A DNA stretch of 64,000 nucleotides from Aliihoeflea sp. 2WW (GCF_000497755.1 NZ_AYOD01000015.1:124001-188000); one strand, 5' to 3'. Positions 1-9,063 are shown, counted from the first letter of the stretch. Translations and numbers: made by a program. Notes: generated by a model not told the origin, from the letters alone.

Positions 1-264
1 CAGCGCGAGCCGTTCGCCCTTGCGCTCCAGAAGCGCGTTGGTGGCGACGGTGGTGCCCATGCGCACTTCGCCGATCAGACCGGCGGGGACGGGTTCGCCC
101 GGTTGCAGGCCGAGCAGCTTGCGAATGCCGTGGACGGCCGCGTCGCGGTAGGCCGACGGATTTTCCGACAGGACCTTGATCGGGTGGAAGATGCCGCCCG
201 GATCGCGCCCGATCACGTCGGTGAAGGTGCCGCCCCGGTCAATCCAGAAATCCCACTGTGCCAT
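1..264 (-). CDS. 5-oxoprolinase / hydantoinase A family protein, N-terminal part (cut by window edge)
   Basis: Reading the minus strand from the ATG at 264 gives 88 codons that stay open to the window edge. The start has the acidic DRGGTFTDV motif of the ASKHA fold, and further on [15 protein letters not shown]. Both are hallmarks of ATP-dependent 5-oxoprolinase (OplAH) and HyuA hydantoinases, which hydrolyse a cyclic amide (5-oxoproline, or hydantoin) using ATP in the cytoplasm. The spacing of the two motifs and the [16 protein letters not shown] stretch fit the OplAH type best. The family is about 700 residues (HyuA) or 1200 (fused OplAH), so most of the gene lies outside. It diverges from the ureidoglycolate lyase-like gene at 461, and a YcsI homologue nearby supports a link with oxoproline. 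Confidence 0.85.
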   Translation of the reverse strand, partial: MAQWDFWIDRGGTFTDVIGRDPGGIFHPIKVLSENPSAYRDAAVHGIRKLLGLQPGEPVPAGLIGEVRMGTTVATNALLERKGERLAL

Positions 265-460
265 CGCTTCGTCATCCCGGTTTGAAGATGACGGCAATCT
301 TGTCGATCCCGTTCGATAAGTCGAATTATCGTTTTGGATCAAAATCGATAAATAAATCGACATATGATAGACGCGCTCGATCGCTCGCGATCAGCAACGA
401 CAATTCGACATTCGGCGTTGAATTGCGCATTGCAGGGGTGATGATCCGAAGGAGACGAGG
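265..460. promoter_or_regulatory. Divergent promoter region between the oxoprolinase-like and ureidoglycolate lyase-like genes
   Basis: This AT-rich gap is the only space for the two divergent promoters. It holds an imperfect palindrome around GATC at 330-347 (CGTTTTGGATCAAAATCG) and AT-rich stretches with ATAAATAAATCGA and CATATGATAG. The core GATCAAAA recurs at 998-1005 in front of the next gene. This could be a regulator site for the catabolic cluster. A Shine-Dalgarno-like GAAGGAGA precedes the ATG at 461. No promoter element is certain. Confidence 0.4.
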
Positions 461-979
461 ATGGCCCATTCAGTTGCAATCGAGCCGCTGACGGCTGAGG
501 CCATTGCGCCTTATGGCTGGATGCTGGGCAAGCCCTGCGACCCGGCGGATGCGGCGAGCTTCGTCAGCCCGGCCAGCGATTTCTGGAGCGAGCATGTCTT
601 CGACACCGCGGGCGGGCAGACCGAGATACTGTGGGTCGTCTATCGCAGCCGCGATGTCGCGATCGCCCGGCTGGAGGCCCATTTCCTGACGCAACAGGCC
701 ATCATCCCTCTGAACGGCGCGATCATCCAGATCGTTGGCCTCGGACTTCCGGACGGGTCGCTGGACGAGGCGAGCGTCAGGGCGTTCCAGATTCCGCCTG
801 GACAGGGCGTTTGCATGCGGCCAGGCTGTTGGCATGCCACGCGTATCGAGGACGACGAAGTCACCTGCGCGATGCTGACGCGCCGGTCCACGACGCTCGA
901 TCTCGCGCGCCATCTCAACACCGGCGGCGTGCTTGACGAAAGCGCGTTTCAGCCCGTCTCGCTCGTCCTCGCGCGATAA
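461..979 (+). CDS. Ureidoglycolate lyase family protein (AllA-like)
   Basis: The 172-residue product matches the AllA family in length and layout. It has the N-terminal PLTAEAIAPYGW segment, a central QQAIIPLNGAIIQIVGLG strand pair, and the late RAF...G.GV...GCWHA block. AllA splits ureidoglycolate into glyoxylate and urea, the last step of allantoin breakdown, in a cupin-like cytoplasmic fold. No other allantoin gene is nearby, so the protein may act on a related ureido or amide compound here. A GGAGA-type ribosome site precedes the ATG. It probably starts the rightward catabolic operon with the flavin reductase at 1099. The family is fairly sure, the exact substrate is not. Confidence 0.7.
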   Translation: MAHSVAIEPLTAEAIAPYGWMLGKPCDPADAASFVSPASDFWSEHVFDTAGGQTEILWVVYRSRDVAIARLEAHFLTQQAIIPLNGAIIQIVGLGLPDGSLDEASVRAFQIPPGQGVCMRPGCWHATRIEDDEVTCAMLTRRSTTLDLARHLNTGGVLDESAFQPVSLVLAR

Positions 980-1098
980 GCGCGATTGATCGGCGGCGAT
1001 CAAAACTGACCATTCGACTCGGCCCATCCGCCATGCACCAATCTGCGGCAGATGGATGGGCCCCAGCCCCCATGGGATCGAGCGGACAGGAGCAGCGC

Positions 1099-2256
1099 AT
1101 GACCAAACCGGCCAGCCAGAAGTCGAGCACGGATTCGCGGGTTTCGGGCGAAGATGGCCGCCGCATTTTGCGCCGCGATCCGCGGCCCCATCTGTTCCGG
1201 CCGATCAGTTTCCGGTCCGTCGAGACGCGCAACCGCATCATGCTGTCGCCGATGTGCCAGTATTCCGCCGTCGACGGGATGGCGAATGACTGGCACCTCG
1301 TTCATCTGGGTGCGCGCGCCGTTGGCGGTGCGGGCATCGTCTGCACGGAAGCGGTGCACGTTGCGCCGCATGGCCGGATCACGCAGCACGATCTTGGCCT
1401 GTGGAACGACGACCAGCGCGATGCGCTGGCGCGCATCGCGCGGTTCGTCTCCGCGCAAGGGGCCGTGCCTGCCATCCAGCTTGGCCATGCCGGACGCAAG
1501 GCGTCGGTCGGCAGGCCGTGGGAGGGAAGCGGGCCGGTGGCGCCGGAAGATGGCGGATGGGAAACCGTATCGTGTTCCGACCTGCCCTATGCCGCCGCAT
1601 GGCCCGCGCCGCGGACGCTCGACGAGGACGGCATCCGCACGGAAATCGAGGCACTGGCGCAGGCGACCCGCCGCGCCCGCGAAGCCGGTTTCCGGATACT
1701 CGAAATCCATGCGGCCCACGGCTACCTGATCCACCAGTTCTATTCGCCGGTCAGCAATTCTCGCGACGACGCCTATGGCGGCAGCTTCGAAAACCGCATC
1801 CGCTTCCTGCTGCAATCGCTCGACGCCGTGCGGCGCGAATGGCCCGACGACCTGCCACTGTTCCTGCGCCTGTCGGTGACGGACTGGGTGGAGGACGGCT
1901 GGAATGTCGACGACACGATCCGGCTCGTTCGCATCTTGAAGGAACGCGGCGATGTCGATCTCGTCGATTGCTCGTCAGGCGGCAATGATCCGCGCCAGTC
2001 GATCCCGATCCATCCCGGCTATCAGGTTCCGCTCGCCCAAAAGGTGCGCGAGGCGACGGGCATGGCGACTGCGGCGGTTGGCCTTCTCAACGCGCCGGAC
2101 CTCGCCGAATCCATCATCGCCAACGGCTCGGCCGATCTCGTTCTGCTGGGTCGCGGTCTGATGGCGGACCCTCACTGGCCGCTGCGCGCGGCGAATTCCC
2201 TGCGCGCAGCCGACGTTTCCTGGCCGGTGCAGTATGAGCGCTCGAACATTTTCTAG
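1099..2256 (+). CDS. NADH:flavin oxidoreductase, Old Yellow Enzyme family (YqjM/xenobiotic reductase type)
   Basis: This is a 385-residue FMN-binding TIM-barrel ene-reductase. Visible family marks are the N-terminal LFRPISFRSVETRNRIMLSPMCQYSA, HLGARAVGGAGIVCTEAV, QLGHAGRK (active-site His region), EIHAAHGYLIHQFYSPVSNSRDDAYGGSFENRIRF split over its usual place, and the C-terminal LVLLGRGLMADPHW phosphate-binding end. The Cys in SPMCQYSA is typical of the YqjM class. Such enzymes reduce activated C=C bonds with NAD(P)H. An upstream in-frame ATG at 1033 exists, but AGGAG at 1088-1092 lies six bases before the ATG at 1099, so that start is preferred. In this cluster it may saturate an unsaturated cyclic amide or imide before hydrolysis, which is inference only. 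Confidence 0.88.
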   Translation: MTKPASQKSSTDSRVSGEDGRRILRRDPRPHLFRPISFRSVETRNRIMLSPMCQYSAVDGMANDWHLVHLGARAVGGAGIVCTEAVHVAPHGRITQHDLGLWNDDQRDALARIARFVSAQGAVPAIQLGHAGRKASVGRPWEGSGPVAPEDGGWETVSCSDLPYAAAWPAPRTLDEDGIRTEIEALAQATRRAREAGFRILEIHAAHGYLIHQFYSPVSNSRDDAYGGSFENRIRFLLQSLDAVRREWPDDLPLFLRLSVTDWVEDGWNVDDTIRLVRILKERGDVDLVDCSSGGNDPRQSIPIHPGYQVPLAQKVREATGMATAAVGLLNAPDLAESIIANGSADLVLLGRGLMADPHWPLRAANSLRAADVSWPVQYERSNIF

Positions 2257-2404
2257 TGCCGACGTCGCGATGAATGAAATTGATCGAAGCCGATGAAAAC
2301 TAAAAATTCGACTCATCGCCATTCTCGCGACTTAATTGCGCTCAGTAGCCGGCACGAGATCATCTTCGAGGCCGGACGCATTACCAGATGCGAGACCCGC
2401 CAGA
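2257..2404 (+). promoter_or_regulatory. Short AT-richer gap before the ycsI-like gene
   Basis: The gap has the sequence AAATTGATCGAAG near 2277-2289 and an AAAACTAAAAATTCG stretch. TTGATC/GATCAA-type motifs also lie in the two upstream gaps, so the same regulator might act here. No clear promoter or terminator was found. Confidence 0.25.
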
Positions 2405-3187
2405 ATGGATAGCGTTCGTTTCGAGACCGCCGAACAGGTGCGCAGAGCCTGCCGAACCGGGCAGCACGCTGCACCGACGAGCGGCCTCGCCCAGGGATTT
2501 CAGCAAGGCAATCTGGTGATCCTGCCGGCCACCTATGCCGACGACTTCCTTCGCTTTTGCGTTCGCAATCCCAAGCCCGCGCCGATTTTGGGCGTGTCGG
2601 AAGTCGGCGATCCGAAATTGCCCTCGCTCGGCGCCGATCTCGATATACGCCACGACGCGCCGCGCTACCGCATTTTCCGGAACGGCGAGCCGACGGACAT
2701 GGCGACGGACATCGAAGCGCTCTGGCGCGACGATTTCGTGACCTTCGTCCTCGGCTGTTCCTTCTCGTTCGAGACCGCATTGCTGCGTGCCGGCATTCCG
2801 GTCCGCCATATCGAGGCCGATCGCAACGTCGCGATGTACGAGACCAATATCCCGACCGTTGCGGCCGGCCCGTTCGCCGGTCCGCTGGTGGTCTCGATGC
2901 GCTCGTTTTCGCCGCAGGACGCGATCCGCGCGATCATCCTGTCCTCGCACCTGCCGCAGGCGCATGGCGCGCCGGTCCATATCGGTGATCCCGCGCAGAT
3001 CGGCATCCACGATATCGCAAAACCGGATTTCGGTGATGCACCCGACATTGGCCCCGGCGACGTTCCCGTCTTCTGGGCATGCGGCGTCACGCCGCAAACC
3101 GCCATCCGGCACGCCAGGCCGGAAATCGCGATCACGCATGCGCCGGGCCACATGCTGGTGACCGACCTTCGAGCGGAGATCGCATAA
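2405..3187 (+). CDS. YcsI / DUF1445 family protein (putative hydro-lyase, D-glutamate cyclase-like)
   Basis: The 260-residue product fits the YcsI family length. The segment around [31 protein letters not shown] (split here by position, residues 36-70) and the later ACGVTPQ, with [12 protein letters not shown] at the C-terminus, are characteristic. The family is annotated as a putative hydro-lyase. A related domain occurs in mammalian D-glutamate cyclase, which makes 5-oxo-D-proline. In Bacillus subtilis ycsI belongs to the operon that encodes 5-oxoprolinase PxpABC. The 5-oxoprolinase-like gene at the left edge fits that link. An upstream ATG at 2336 would add 23 low-complexity residues and is not favoured. 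Confidence 0.8.
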   Translation: MDSVRFETAEQVRRACRTGQHAAPTSGLAQGFQQGNLVILPATYADDFLRFCVRNPKPAPILGVSEVGDPKLPSLGADLDIRHDAPRYRIFRNGEPTDMATDIEALWRDDFVTFVLGCSFSFETALLRAGIPVRHIEADRNVAMYETNIPTVAAGPFAGPLVVSMRSFSPQDAIRAIILSSHLPQAHGAPVHIGDPAQIGIHDIAKPDFGDAPDIGPGDVPVFWACGVTPQTAIRHARPEIAITHAPGHMLVTDLRAEIA

Positions 3188-3246
3188 CCGCATACCCGGC
3201 TCCAGATGCCGGTCGATGAAGATCAACAAAACAAGGGGAACTGAAA

Positions 3247-4302
3247 ATGAAAGCCATCATCCGCACGCTTCTTGCCGGCGCCGCAATCGCTCCGCTCACC
3301 TTCGCCGCATCCGCCCAGGACCTGCCCGAGACGACGCTCAACGTCGTTGGAAGCTGGAGCAATCTTCCGCTTTACCAGGAATTCGAGCGCGGATTCTGGG
3401 AAGAGACGGTTCCGACTGCCTCCAACGGCAAGATCACGGTCAACATGACCACGTTCGACCAGATGGGCGTGACCGGCGGCGACGTCTTCCGCATGCTCGG
3501 TGACGGCGTGTTCGACGTCGGCATGACGGTCGGCGACTACACGGTCGGCGACGCGCCCGAACTCGAAGGCCTCGACGTGCCGCTGATCGCCACCGACGCC
3601 GATTCCGCGCAGCGCATGACCCAAGCCGCCAAGCCGATGGTGGCGGACATCATGCGCGACCGCTTCAATGCCCACGCCCTCGCCATCGCGCCCTATCCGC
3701 CGCAGATCGTCTTCTGCAACGCGGAAATCGCCAGTCTGGCCGACCTCGAGGGCAAGAAGATCCGCGGTTCGGGCCGCATGACCTCGCTCTTCCTCGAAGC
3801 GCTTGGCGCCGAAGGCGTGACGATGGCGTTCTCGGAAGTGCCGGGCGCGCTCGAGCGCGGCGTCATCGACTGTGCGGTCACGGGCGCCGGCTCGGGCTAT
3901 GCGTCGGGCTGGTTCGAATCCTCGACCCATCTCGTCAACCTGCCGCTCGGCGGCTGGGACCCGGTCATCACCGCCGTTAATCTCGACGCCTGGGAGGCCC
4001 TCGATCCGGCCGTCCAGACCTTCCTCACCGAACAGGTCGCGACCGAGTTCGAGGCGAAGGCATGGGCGGATGCGGGCGGCGCGCTGGAACGTGACATCGC
4101 CTGCCTGACCGGCGGCGAATGCGCGGCGGGCGCGGCGGCTTCGATGACGCTGGTCGAGCTTTCCGAAGAAGACAAGGCACGTGCCGTGCAGGTTCTTGAA
4201 GAAACGATCCTGCCCGATTGGGCCGAACGCGCCGGTGGCGACTGGGCCGCGCGGTGGAACGAGAGCATCGGCGCGGAATTCGACGTGACGATCGCCCAGT
4301 AA
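3247..4302 (+). CDS. TRAP transporter substrate-binding protein, DctP family
   Basis: This is the periplasmic receptor of a tripartite ATP-independent transporter for a carboxylate-type solute. The 351-residue product begins with a signal peptide that ends near ASAQD (residue 24). It has the DctP-like core with KKIRGSGRMTS (the Arg that binds the solute carboxylate in this fold) and a late pair of cysteines (CLTGGEC). AAGGGGA lies before the ATG with good spacing. The small and large membrane subunits follow directly, with gaps of 24 bases and an ATGA overlap, so the three form one transporter. The neighbours suggest that the cargo is the amide or oxo-acid degraded by this cluster. Confidence 0.87.
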   Translation: MKAIIRTLLAGAAIAPLTFAASAQDLPETTLNVVGSWSNLPLYQEFERGFWEETVPTASNGKITVNMTTFDQMGVTGGDVFRMLGDGVFDVGMTVGDYTVGDAPELEGLDVPLIATDADSAQRMTQAAKPMVADIMRDRFNAHALAIAPYPPQIVFCNAEIASLADLEGKKIRGSGRMTSLFLEALGAEGVTMAFSEVPGALERGVIDCAVTGAGSGYASGWFESSTHLVNLPLGGWDPVITAVNLDAWEALDPAVQTFLTEQVATEFEAKAWADAGGALERDIACLTGGECAAGAAASMTLVELSEEDKARAVQVLEETILPDWAERAGGDWAARWNESIGAEFDVTIAQ

Positions 4303-4326
4303 AGGCGAGGAACCGAGGGCGACGCG

Positions 4327-4905
4327 ATGTCTGGACAAAGGTCACTTGCGGGGTCGGCGATGCGTATCGCCGATCTCGTGAAAACACTCAACCGCTGGAT
4401 CGCGCTCATCTGCGGCGTGGTTCTGATGATCACCGTCGCCCTCATCCTTTCCGAGGTTGTCGGCCGCCGCATTCCGTTCTTTCGCGTCGGCGGCGCGGAC
4501 GAACTTGCCGGCTACGTCATGGCCGGCATCGCGACCTGGGGCTTTTCCTACGCGCTGGTCGAGCGTGCCCATGTGCGCATCGACATCGTCCACGCGAAAC
4601 TGCCTGCGCCCGGCCGCGCGCTGTTCGATGTGATCGCGCTTGCGAGCGTGCTCTGCGTGGCGGTGCTCGTCGCCTACTATGCCTATGACGTTCTCGCCAA
4701 GTCGGTCGAGCGCGGCTCGCGATCCAACACGCCCCTGGCGATCCAGTTGTGGATTCCGCAGGTGATCTGGTTTGCCGGATGGGCGTGGATGACGCTGACG
4801 GCGTCCGTCATGCTGGTCTGCACGGTGATCCTCGCCTTCGCGCGGCAGTGGAACCTCGTCACCGACCTCTCGGGCATTCCGCTGGAAACGGGAGAAGTTT
4901 CATGA
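4327..4905 (+). CDS. TRAP transporter small permease, DctQ family
   Basis: The 192-residue membrane protein has about four hydrophobic helices, near residues 25-47, 60-82, 98-121 and 140-165. Between them is the typical GGADELAGYVMAGIATWGF block of the DctQ family. It pairs with DctM to form the inner-membrane part of the transporter. Its stop codon overlaps the start of the large subunit at 4902-4905. An alternative in-frame ATG at 4360 would remove eleven hydrophilic residues. Family and role are well supported by sequence and order. Confidence 0.87.
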   Translation: MSGQRSLAGSAMRIADLVKTLNRWIALICGVVLMITVALILSEVVGRRIPFFRVGGADELAGYVMAGIATWGFSYALVERAHVRIDIVHAKLPAPGRALFDVIALASVLCVAVLVAYYAYDVLAKSVERGSRSNTPLAIQLWIPQVIWFAGWAWMTLTASVMLVCTVILAFARQWNLVTDLSGIPLETGEVS

Positions 4906-6179
4906 TCACCTATGTCGCGATCGGTCTCGCCGTTCTGCTGGCGCTTTCCATCCCGGTAGGTGCCGCACTTTTCATCCTCGGATTTGGTCTCGACGCATTC
5001 TTCTCGCCGCTGCCGCTGATGCGGGGCCTCGGCCAGATGGTCTATTCGTCCTCGGACAGCTTTCTCCTGATCGCCATTCCGCTCTTCGTCCTTCTGGGCG
5101 AAATCCTGGTGCGGGCGGGCATTGCCGAACGCACCTATGCGACGCTCGACACCTGGTTCTCCTGGCTGCCGGGCGGCCTCGTCCACGCCAATATCGGCAC
5201 GGCGACGATGTTTTCGGCAACTTCGGGCTCGTCGGTCGCAACGGCGGCAACGGTTGCGACCGTCGCCATGCCGCAGGCCGAAAAACAGGGTTACGATCCC
5301 AAGCTCTTCGCCGGCGCCATCGCGGCCGGCGGCACGCTCGGCATCATGCTGCCGCCCTCGATCAACCTGATCGTCTATGGCTTCCTGACCCAGACCTCGG
5401 TGCCGCAACTCTTCATGGCAGGCATCATTCCCGGTCTCCTGATGGCTCTCGGCTTCATGCTGATCACGGCCATCATCTGCAAGATCAAGCCGGAACTGGG
5501 TGGCCCGAGCCGCTCCTTCACCTGGCGCGAGCGGCTGGCCGGTCTGCCGCATCTGATCCCCGTCTTCCTCGTCTTCGCCGTGATCATCGGCTCGATCTAT
5601 CGGGGCTGGGCGACGCCTACCGAAGCGGCCGCCATCGGCGTCGCCATGGCGCTCGTCATCGCCGCCTTCCACGGCGCGGTCACGCTCGCCAACATGCGCG
5701 CCGCCCTTCTCGGCACCATCCGCACCACGTCGATGGTGATGTTCGTCATCGTCGGCGCCTACTTCCTCAACTACGCGCTCGGAGCGACCGGGCTCGGGCG
5801 TCAATTGACCACCTTCCTCAACGACCTCGGCCTCGGGCCTTACGGCATGCTGCTCGTCATCATCCTGATGTACATCGTGCTCGGCTTCTTCATCGAGACG
5901 CTGGCCCTGATGATCGCGACCATTCCGATCGTCGTCCCGATCATCGCCGGTCTCGGCTTCGACAAGGTCTGGTTCGGCATCCTGCTGATCGTCCTGATCG
6001 AAATGGCGCTGATCACGCCGCCCGTCGGGCTGAACCTCTATGTCGTGCAGGGCGCGCGAAAGAGCGGCCGGCTGAGCGACGTCATGATCGGCGTCATCCC
6101 CTTCGTCTTCGTCATGCTGCTGATGGTGGTCCTGCTCGTCGCATTCCCGAGCATCGCCCTGTTCTTCGCGCCGGCCTGA
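4902..6179 (+). CDS. TRAP transporter large permease, DctM family
   Basis: The 425-residue product, begun at the ATG that overlaps the DctQ stop (ATGA), has the usual DctM length and about twelve hydrophobic segments. Family motifs include SGSSVATAATV after an Asn-Ile-Gly-Thr turn, the GGTLGIMLPPSINLIVYG loop and GWATPTEAAAIGV. It uses the ion gradient to move solute delivered by the DctP receptor. Longer in-frame starts upstream run through the dctQ gene and are not credible. Confidence 0.92.
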   Translation: MITYVAIGLAVLLALSIPVGAALFILGFGLDAFFSPLPLMRGLGQMVYSSSDSFLLIAIPLFVLLGEILVRAGIAERTYATLDTWFSWLPGGLVHANIGTATMFSATSGSSVATAATVATVAMPQAEKQGYDPKLFAGAIAAGGTLGIMLPPSINLIVYGFLTQTSVPQLFMAGIIPGLLMALGFMLITAIICKIKPELGGPSRSFTWRERLAGLPHLIPVFLVFAVIIGSIYRGWATPTEAAAIGVAMALVIAAFHGAVTLANMRAALLGTIRTTSMVMFVIVGAYFLNYALGATGLGRQLTTFLNDLGLGPYGMLLVIILMYIVLGFFIETLALMIATIPIVVPIIAGLGFDKVWFGILLIVLIEMALITPPVGLNLYVVQGARKSGRLSDVMIGVIPFVFVMLLMVVLLVAFPSIALFFAPA

Positions 6180-6209
6180 TCGCACTCATTCGAAAGTCAC
6201 GGAAAACAC

Positions 6210-6908
6210 ATGACCAACAGACTTGAATTCGACATCGCCGGCCACGGCAAGGCATCCATCGACATCAGCCGGGGCATCATCGCCGGCTGGACCGGACGCA
6301 ATGCCGATGCCGTCAACCACCACATCGCAGAACTGCAGGAAATCGGCGTTCCGCCGCCGAGCACCGTGCCGCTCTTCTACCGCGTCTCGGCCAGCCTCCT
6401 GACCACGCAGGAAACGATCGAAACCGTCGACGGCACGTCGTCGGGCGAGGCCGAGCCGGTGCTGGTCGACGACGGGACGCGGCTTTATCTCGGTCTTGGC
6501 TCGGACCACACCGACCGCAAACTGGAAACCCATTCCGTCGCACTGTCGAAGCAGATCTGCGCCAAGCCGGTCGCGCCCGTCCTGTGGCCGTTCGACGAGG
6601 TCGAAGGTCATCTCGACGACATCCGCATCCGTTCCTTCGTCCGCGACGACGAGAACGCCGAATGGACGCCCTATCAGGACGGCAAGCTCGCCTCGATCCG
6701 TCCGCTGGGCGAGCTGGTGGCTTCGTCGCCTGCCGCATCCGGCGCGCTGCGCCTCGACGCGGGCACCGCGATGATGTGCGGCACCTTCGCCGTCCTGTCG
6801 GGCGGCGTGCGCCCGTCGCGGTTCTTCCGCATGGAAATGATCGACGAGAGGCTGGGCCGAACGATCGAGCACTGCTACGAGATGACCCCCCTGCCCGTCA
6901 TTTCGTGA
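6210..6908 (+). CDS. DUF2848 family protein
   Basis: I recognise the 232-residue product as the DUF2848 family by its opening, LEFDIAGHGKASIDISRGIIAGWTGRN, which is followed by HIAELQEIGVPPPSTVPLFYRVS. There is no signal peptide and no membrane segment, so it is probably cytoplasmic. Function is not known. Its fold resembles enzymes of the fumarylacetoacetase group by general look only (short strands, EAEPVLVDDGTRLYLGLGSDHTDRKLE), and this is weak. It lies between the TRAP permease and an amidase in one operon, so it likely acts on the imported compound or its first product. A weak ACGGAAAA ribosome site precedes the start. Confidence 0.75.
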   Translation: MTNRLEFDIAGHGKASIDISRGIIAGWTGRNADAVNHHIAELQEIGVPPPSTVPLFYRVSASLLTTQETIETVDGTSSGEAEPVLVDDGTRLYLGLGSDHTDRKLETHSVALSKQICAKPVAPVLWPFDEVEGHLDDIRIRSFVRDDENAEWTPYQDGKLASIRPLGELVASSPAASGALRLDAGTAMMCGTFAVLSGGVRPSRFFRMEMIDERLGRTIEHCYEMTPLPVIS

Positions 6909-6915
6909 GGCCCGC

Positions 6916-8202
6916 ATGAACGACAATTCGCCCCTTCGCGCCGAGGATCGCGCGCGCGCTGCCATCGATCGCGCAATGGCGCTGGCGCCCGATATGCGGG
7001 CGTCGATCTTCACCAGCTTCGACGCCGCGCGCATCATCGGTGAGGCCCGCGCGCTCGATGCAGATGCGGGGCGAGGCCGCAAACCTCTGGCCGGCCTGCT
7101 CGTCTCGATCAAGGATCTGTTCGACGAGGCTGGCATCACCACGACGGCAGGCTCGACCATTCTCGGCAGCGAACCGGCAGCGGCGCGCGATGCCGAAGCC
7201 GTCCGGCGGCTGAAAGCTGCGGGCGCGGTTGCCTTCGGGCGCACCACCATGTCCGAATTCGCCTATTCGGGCGTGGGGCTGAACCCGCATTTCGGCAACC
7301 CCTCCAATGCGCTAGACCCCGCGCGTATCACCGGTGGATCGACGTCGGGCGGTTCCGTCACCGTCGCGCTCGGATTGGCCGACGTTGCGCTCGGTTCGGA
7401 CACGGGCGGCTCGGTGCGCATTCCGGCCGCGCTCAACGGCCTTTCCGGCTTCAAGCCGACGCAGGCATCGGTGCCGCTCGACGGCGCATTTCCGCTGTCG
7501 CAGACCTATGACAGCATCGGACCGCTTGCCCGCACGATTGCGGAGTGCGCAGCCGTCTACGCGGTTCTGTCGCAGACGCAGCGCCCGGACGCCGACACCG
7601 TCCGCAGCCCGCGCATCGGTGTTGCGCGCGGCCTTCTGACCGAAGGGCTCGATGAGCAGGTTGCCCGTGATTTCGACCTGGCCCTCGCGCGCCTTGCGGC
7701 TAGCGGGTTCGAACTCGTCGACGTGGACCTGCCGATGCTCGAAGGTTTCGGCAGCGTCAACCGCATCCTCGTCGCGACCGAGGCGCATGCGATCCACAAG
7801 GACAGGCTCGGCGCATTGGAAACGGTCGGCGATGCGCGCGTCCTGAGCCGGATTCGCGCAGCCGAAGGGTTTGGCGCGTCCGACGTGGAAGATGCCCACG
7901 CCAAGCGCAAGGACGCCGTTGCCGCGTTCGAGATTCTGGCTCGGGATTTCGATGCCTTCGTTGCGCCGACCGTACCCACGGTCGCGCCGCTGATCGCAGA
8001 CGTCGAAGCCGACTTCGACAGGCTCAACGCATCGATGCTGCGCAATCCGTCGGCCGTGAATTTCCTCGACGGCTGCGCGGCGACGCTGCCGATGCATGGC
8101 GACCAGAAGCTCGCGACGGGATTGACGCTCTTTGCGCCCGGCGGAGCCGACTGGCGCGTTCTGGACCTCGCGGAGAAGGCGCAAGCCATCCTCGACGCAT
8201 GA
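6916..8202 (+). CDS. Amidase, amidase signature family
   Basis: The 428-residue product carries the Ser-cisSer-Lys catalytic triad of the amidase signature family. The Lys lies in SIKDLFDEAG (K66), the cis-Ser in GGSTSGGS (S144), and the nucleophile in GSDTGGSVRIPA (S166). The family cleaves carboxamides to acid plus ammonia. The gene follows DUF2848 after seven bases and overlaps the next gene by ATGA, so it is part of the operon. Substrate cannot be told from sequence. It could release ammonia from an opened cyclic amide, which would fit the oxoprolinase-type and Old Yellow Enzyme genes upstream. Confidence 0.9.
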   Translation: MNDNSPLRAEDRARAAIDRAMALAPDMRASIFTSFDAARIIGEARALDADAGRGRKPLAGLLVSIKDLFDEAGITTTAGSTILGSEPAAARDAEAVRRLKAAGAVAFGRTTMSEFAYSGVGLNPHFGNPSNALDPARITGGSTSGGSVTVALGLADVALGSDTGGSVRIPAALNGLSGFKPTQASVPLDGAFPLSQTYDSIGPLARTIAECAAVYAVLSQTQRPDADTVRSPRIGVARGLLTEGLDEQVARDFDLALARLAASGFELVDVDLPMLEGFGSVNRILVATEAHAIHKDRLGALETVGDARVLSRIRAAEGFGASDVEDAHAKRKDAVAAFEILARDFDAFVAPTVPTVAPLIADVEADFDRLNASMLRNPSAVNFLDGCAATLPMHGDQKLATGLTLFAPGGADWRVLDLAEKAQAILDA

Positions 8203-8990
8203 GCGATGCCGGCCAGTGGACCGAATTCGCGATCAGGGCCGCGTCCACGGCCTTCGTCGTCGTCTTCGTCGCCTGGATCGCCGCCCGGCTCGGCCCGACG
8301 ATCGGCGGCGTCGTCATCGGCCTGCCGATCGTGCTCGCGCCCGGCTTCTTCTTCATGCTGCGCGAACATTCCGCCGACTTCGTCGCCGCCAGCGCATCGG
8401 GAGCGATCTATTCGCTCGCCGCGACGCAGATATTCCTCGGCGCGTTCGTCGTCGCCTCGACGCGCCTTGGAGCAGCGGGCGCCACGGCCGCCGCCATCGC
8501 GGCCTGGTGCGTCCTGGCCATTCCGCTGGCCTTCGTGCCGCACGACCCGTTGGCCGGTACTGCTTTGTTCGCGCTCACCACATTCCTTGCACGTCTGGTC
8601 GGCCTCCGCTTCGTCGATCCCGACAGGCGCGCGCCCTCGCCCGCACGCTGGAGCCTCCTGATCCTGCGCGGCATCGCGGCAGGCATGCTGGTGGGATGCG
8701 TGACATTCGCCGCGTCGCGCCTCGGCGCGTCGCTTGCCGGAACGCTGCTGGCGTTCCCCATCGGCTTTTGCGTCATCCTCTTGTCGCTGCGTCTCGACCA
8801 CGGCGCCGAAATCGCCGGCCAGACCGCCCATGCCGGTCTTGTCGGCGTCGTCAGCCTGGCGGGCTTTTGCCTCGCGCTGGCAGTGACGAGCGAAACGATC
8901 GGGCAATGGCAGGCCTTCGGCGCGGCTCTCCTGGCATCTCTTGCAATCACCATTGCCTTGACCGTCATCGCCCGGCGTCGGCCCACATGA
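8199..8990 (+). CDS. Multi-pass membrane protein with two GlpM-like halves
   Basis: This 263-residue hydrophobic protein has about seven to eight membrane helices. Two segments resemble each other: AARLGPTIGGVVIGLPIV near residues 28-45 and ASRLGASLAGTLLAFPIG near 168-185. Each has an R-L-G, a Gly-rich turn and a hydrophobic P-I. Small GlpM-type proteins carry one such unit, so this looks like an internal duplication. The start overlaps the amidase stop (ATGA), so it is co-translated with the catabolic operon. It may export or import a product, but no function is established. Confidence 0.65.
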   Translation: MSDAGQWTEFAIRAASTAFVVVFVAWIAARLGPTIGGVVIGLPIVLAPGFFFMLREHSADFVAASASGAIYSLAATQIFLGAFVVASTRLGAAGATAAAIAAWCVLAIPLAFVPHDPLAGTALFALTTFLARLVGLRFVDPDRRAPSPARWSLLILRGIAAGMLVGCVTFAASRLGASLAGTLLAFPIGFCVILLSLRLDHGAEIAGQTAHAGLVGVVSLAGFCLALAVTSETIGQWQAFGAALLASLAITIALTVIARRRPT

Positions 8991-9063
8991 TGGATTGCTT
9001 GCGTTCCCGCATTGGCGATGACCATTGTACGCTGGGTTGAGCATAGCGCAGGGCTGAGGCTGG

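Noticed and set aside
258-491. Open frame of 77 codons in the divergent gap before the ureidoglycolate lyase-like gene
   Set aside because: It runs through the AT-rich promoter region and into the start of the next gene in another frame, with no recognisable domain.
4683-6185. Long open frame on the minus strand opposite the first TRAP permease (and similar ones opposite secDF, mrpA, nirB, nasA, the protease and phnJ/phnK)
   Set aside because: The peptides are rich in Arg, Asp, His and Gln without domain marks, which is typical of antisense frames in high-GC genes; the plus-strand genes are certain.
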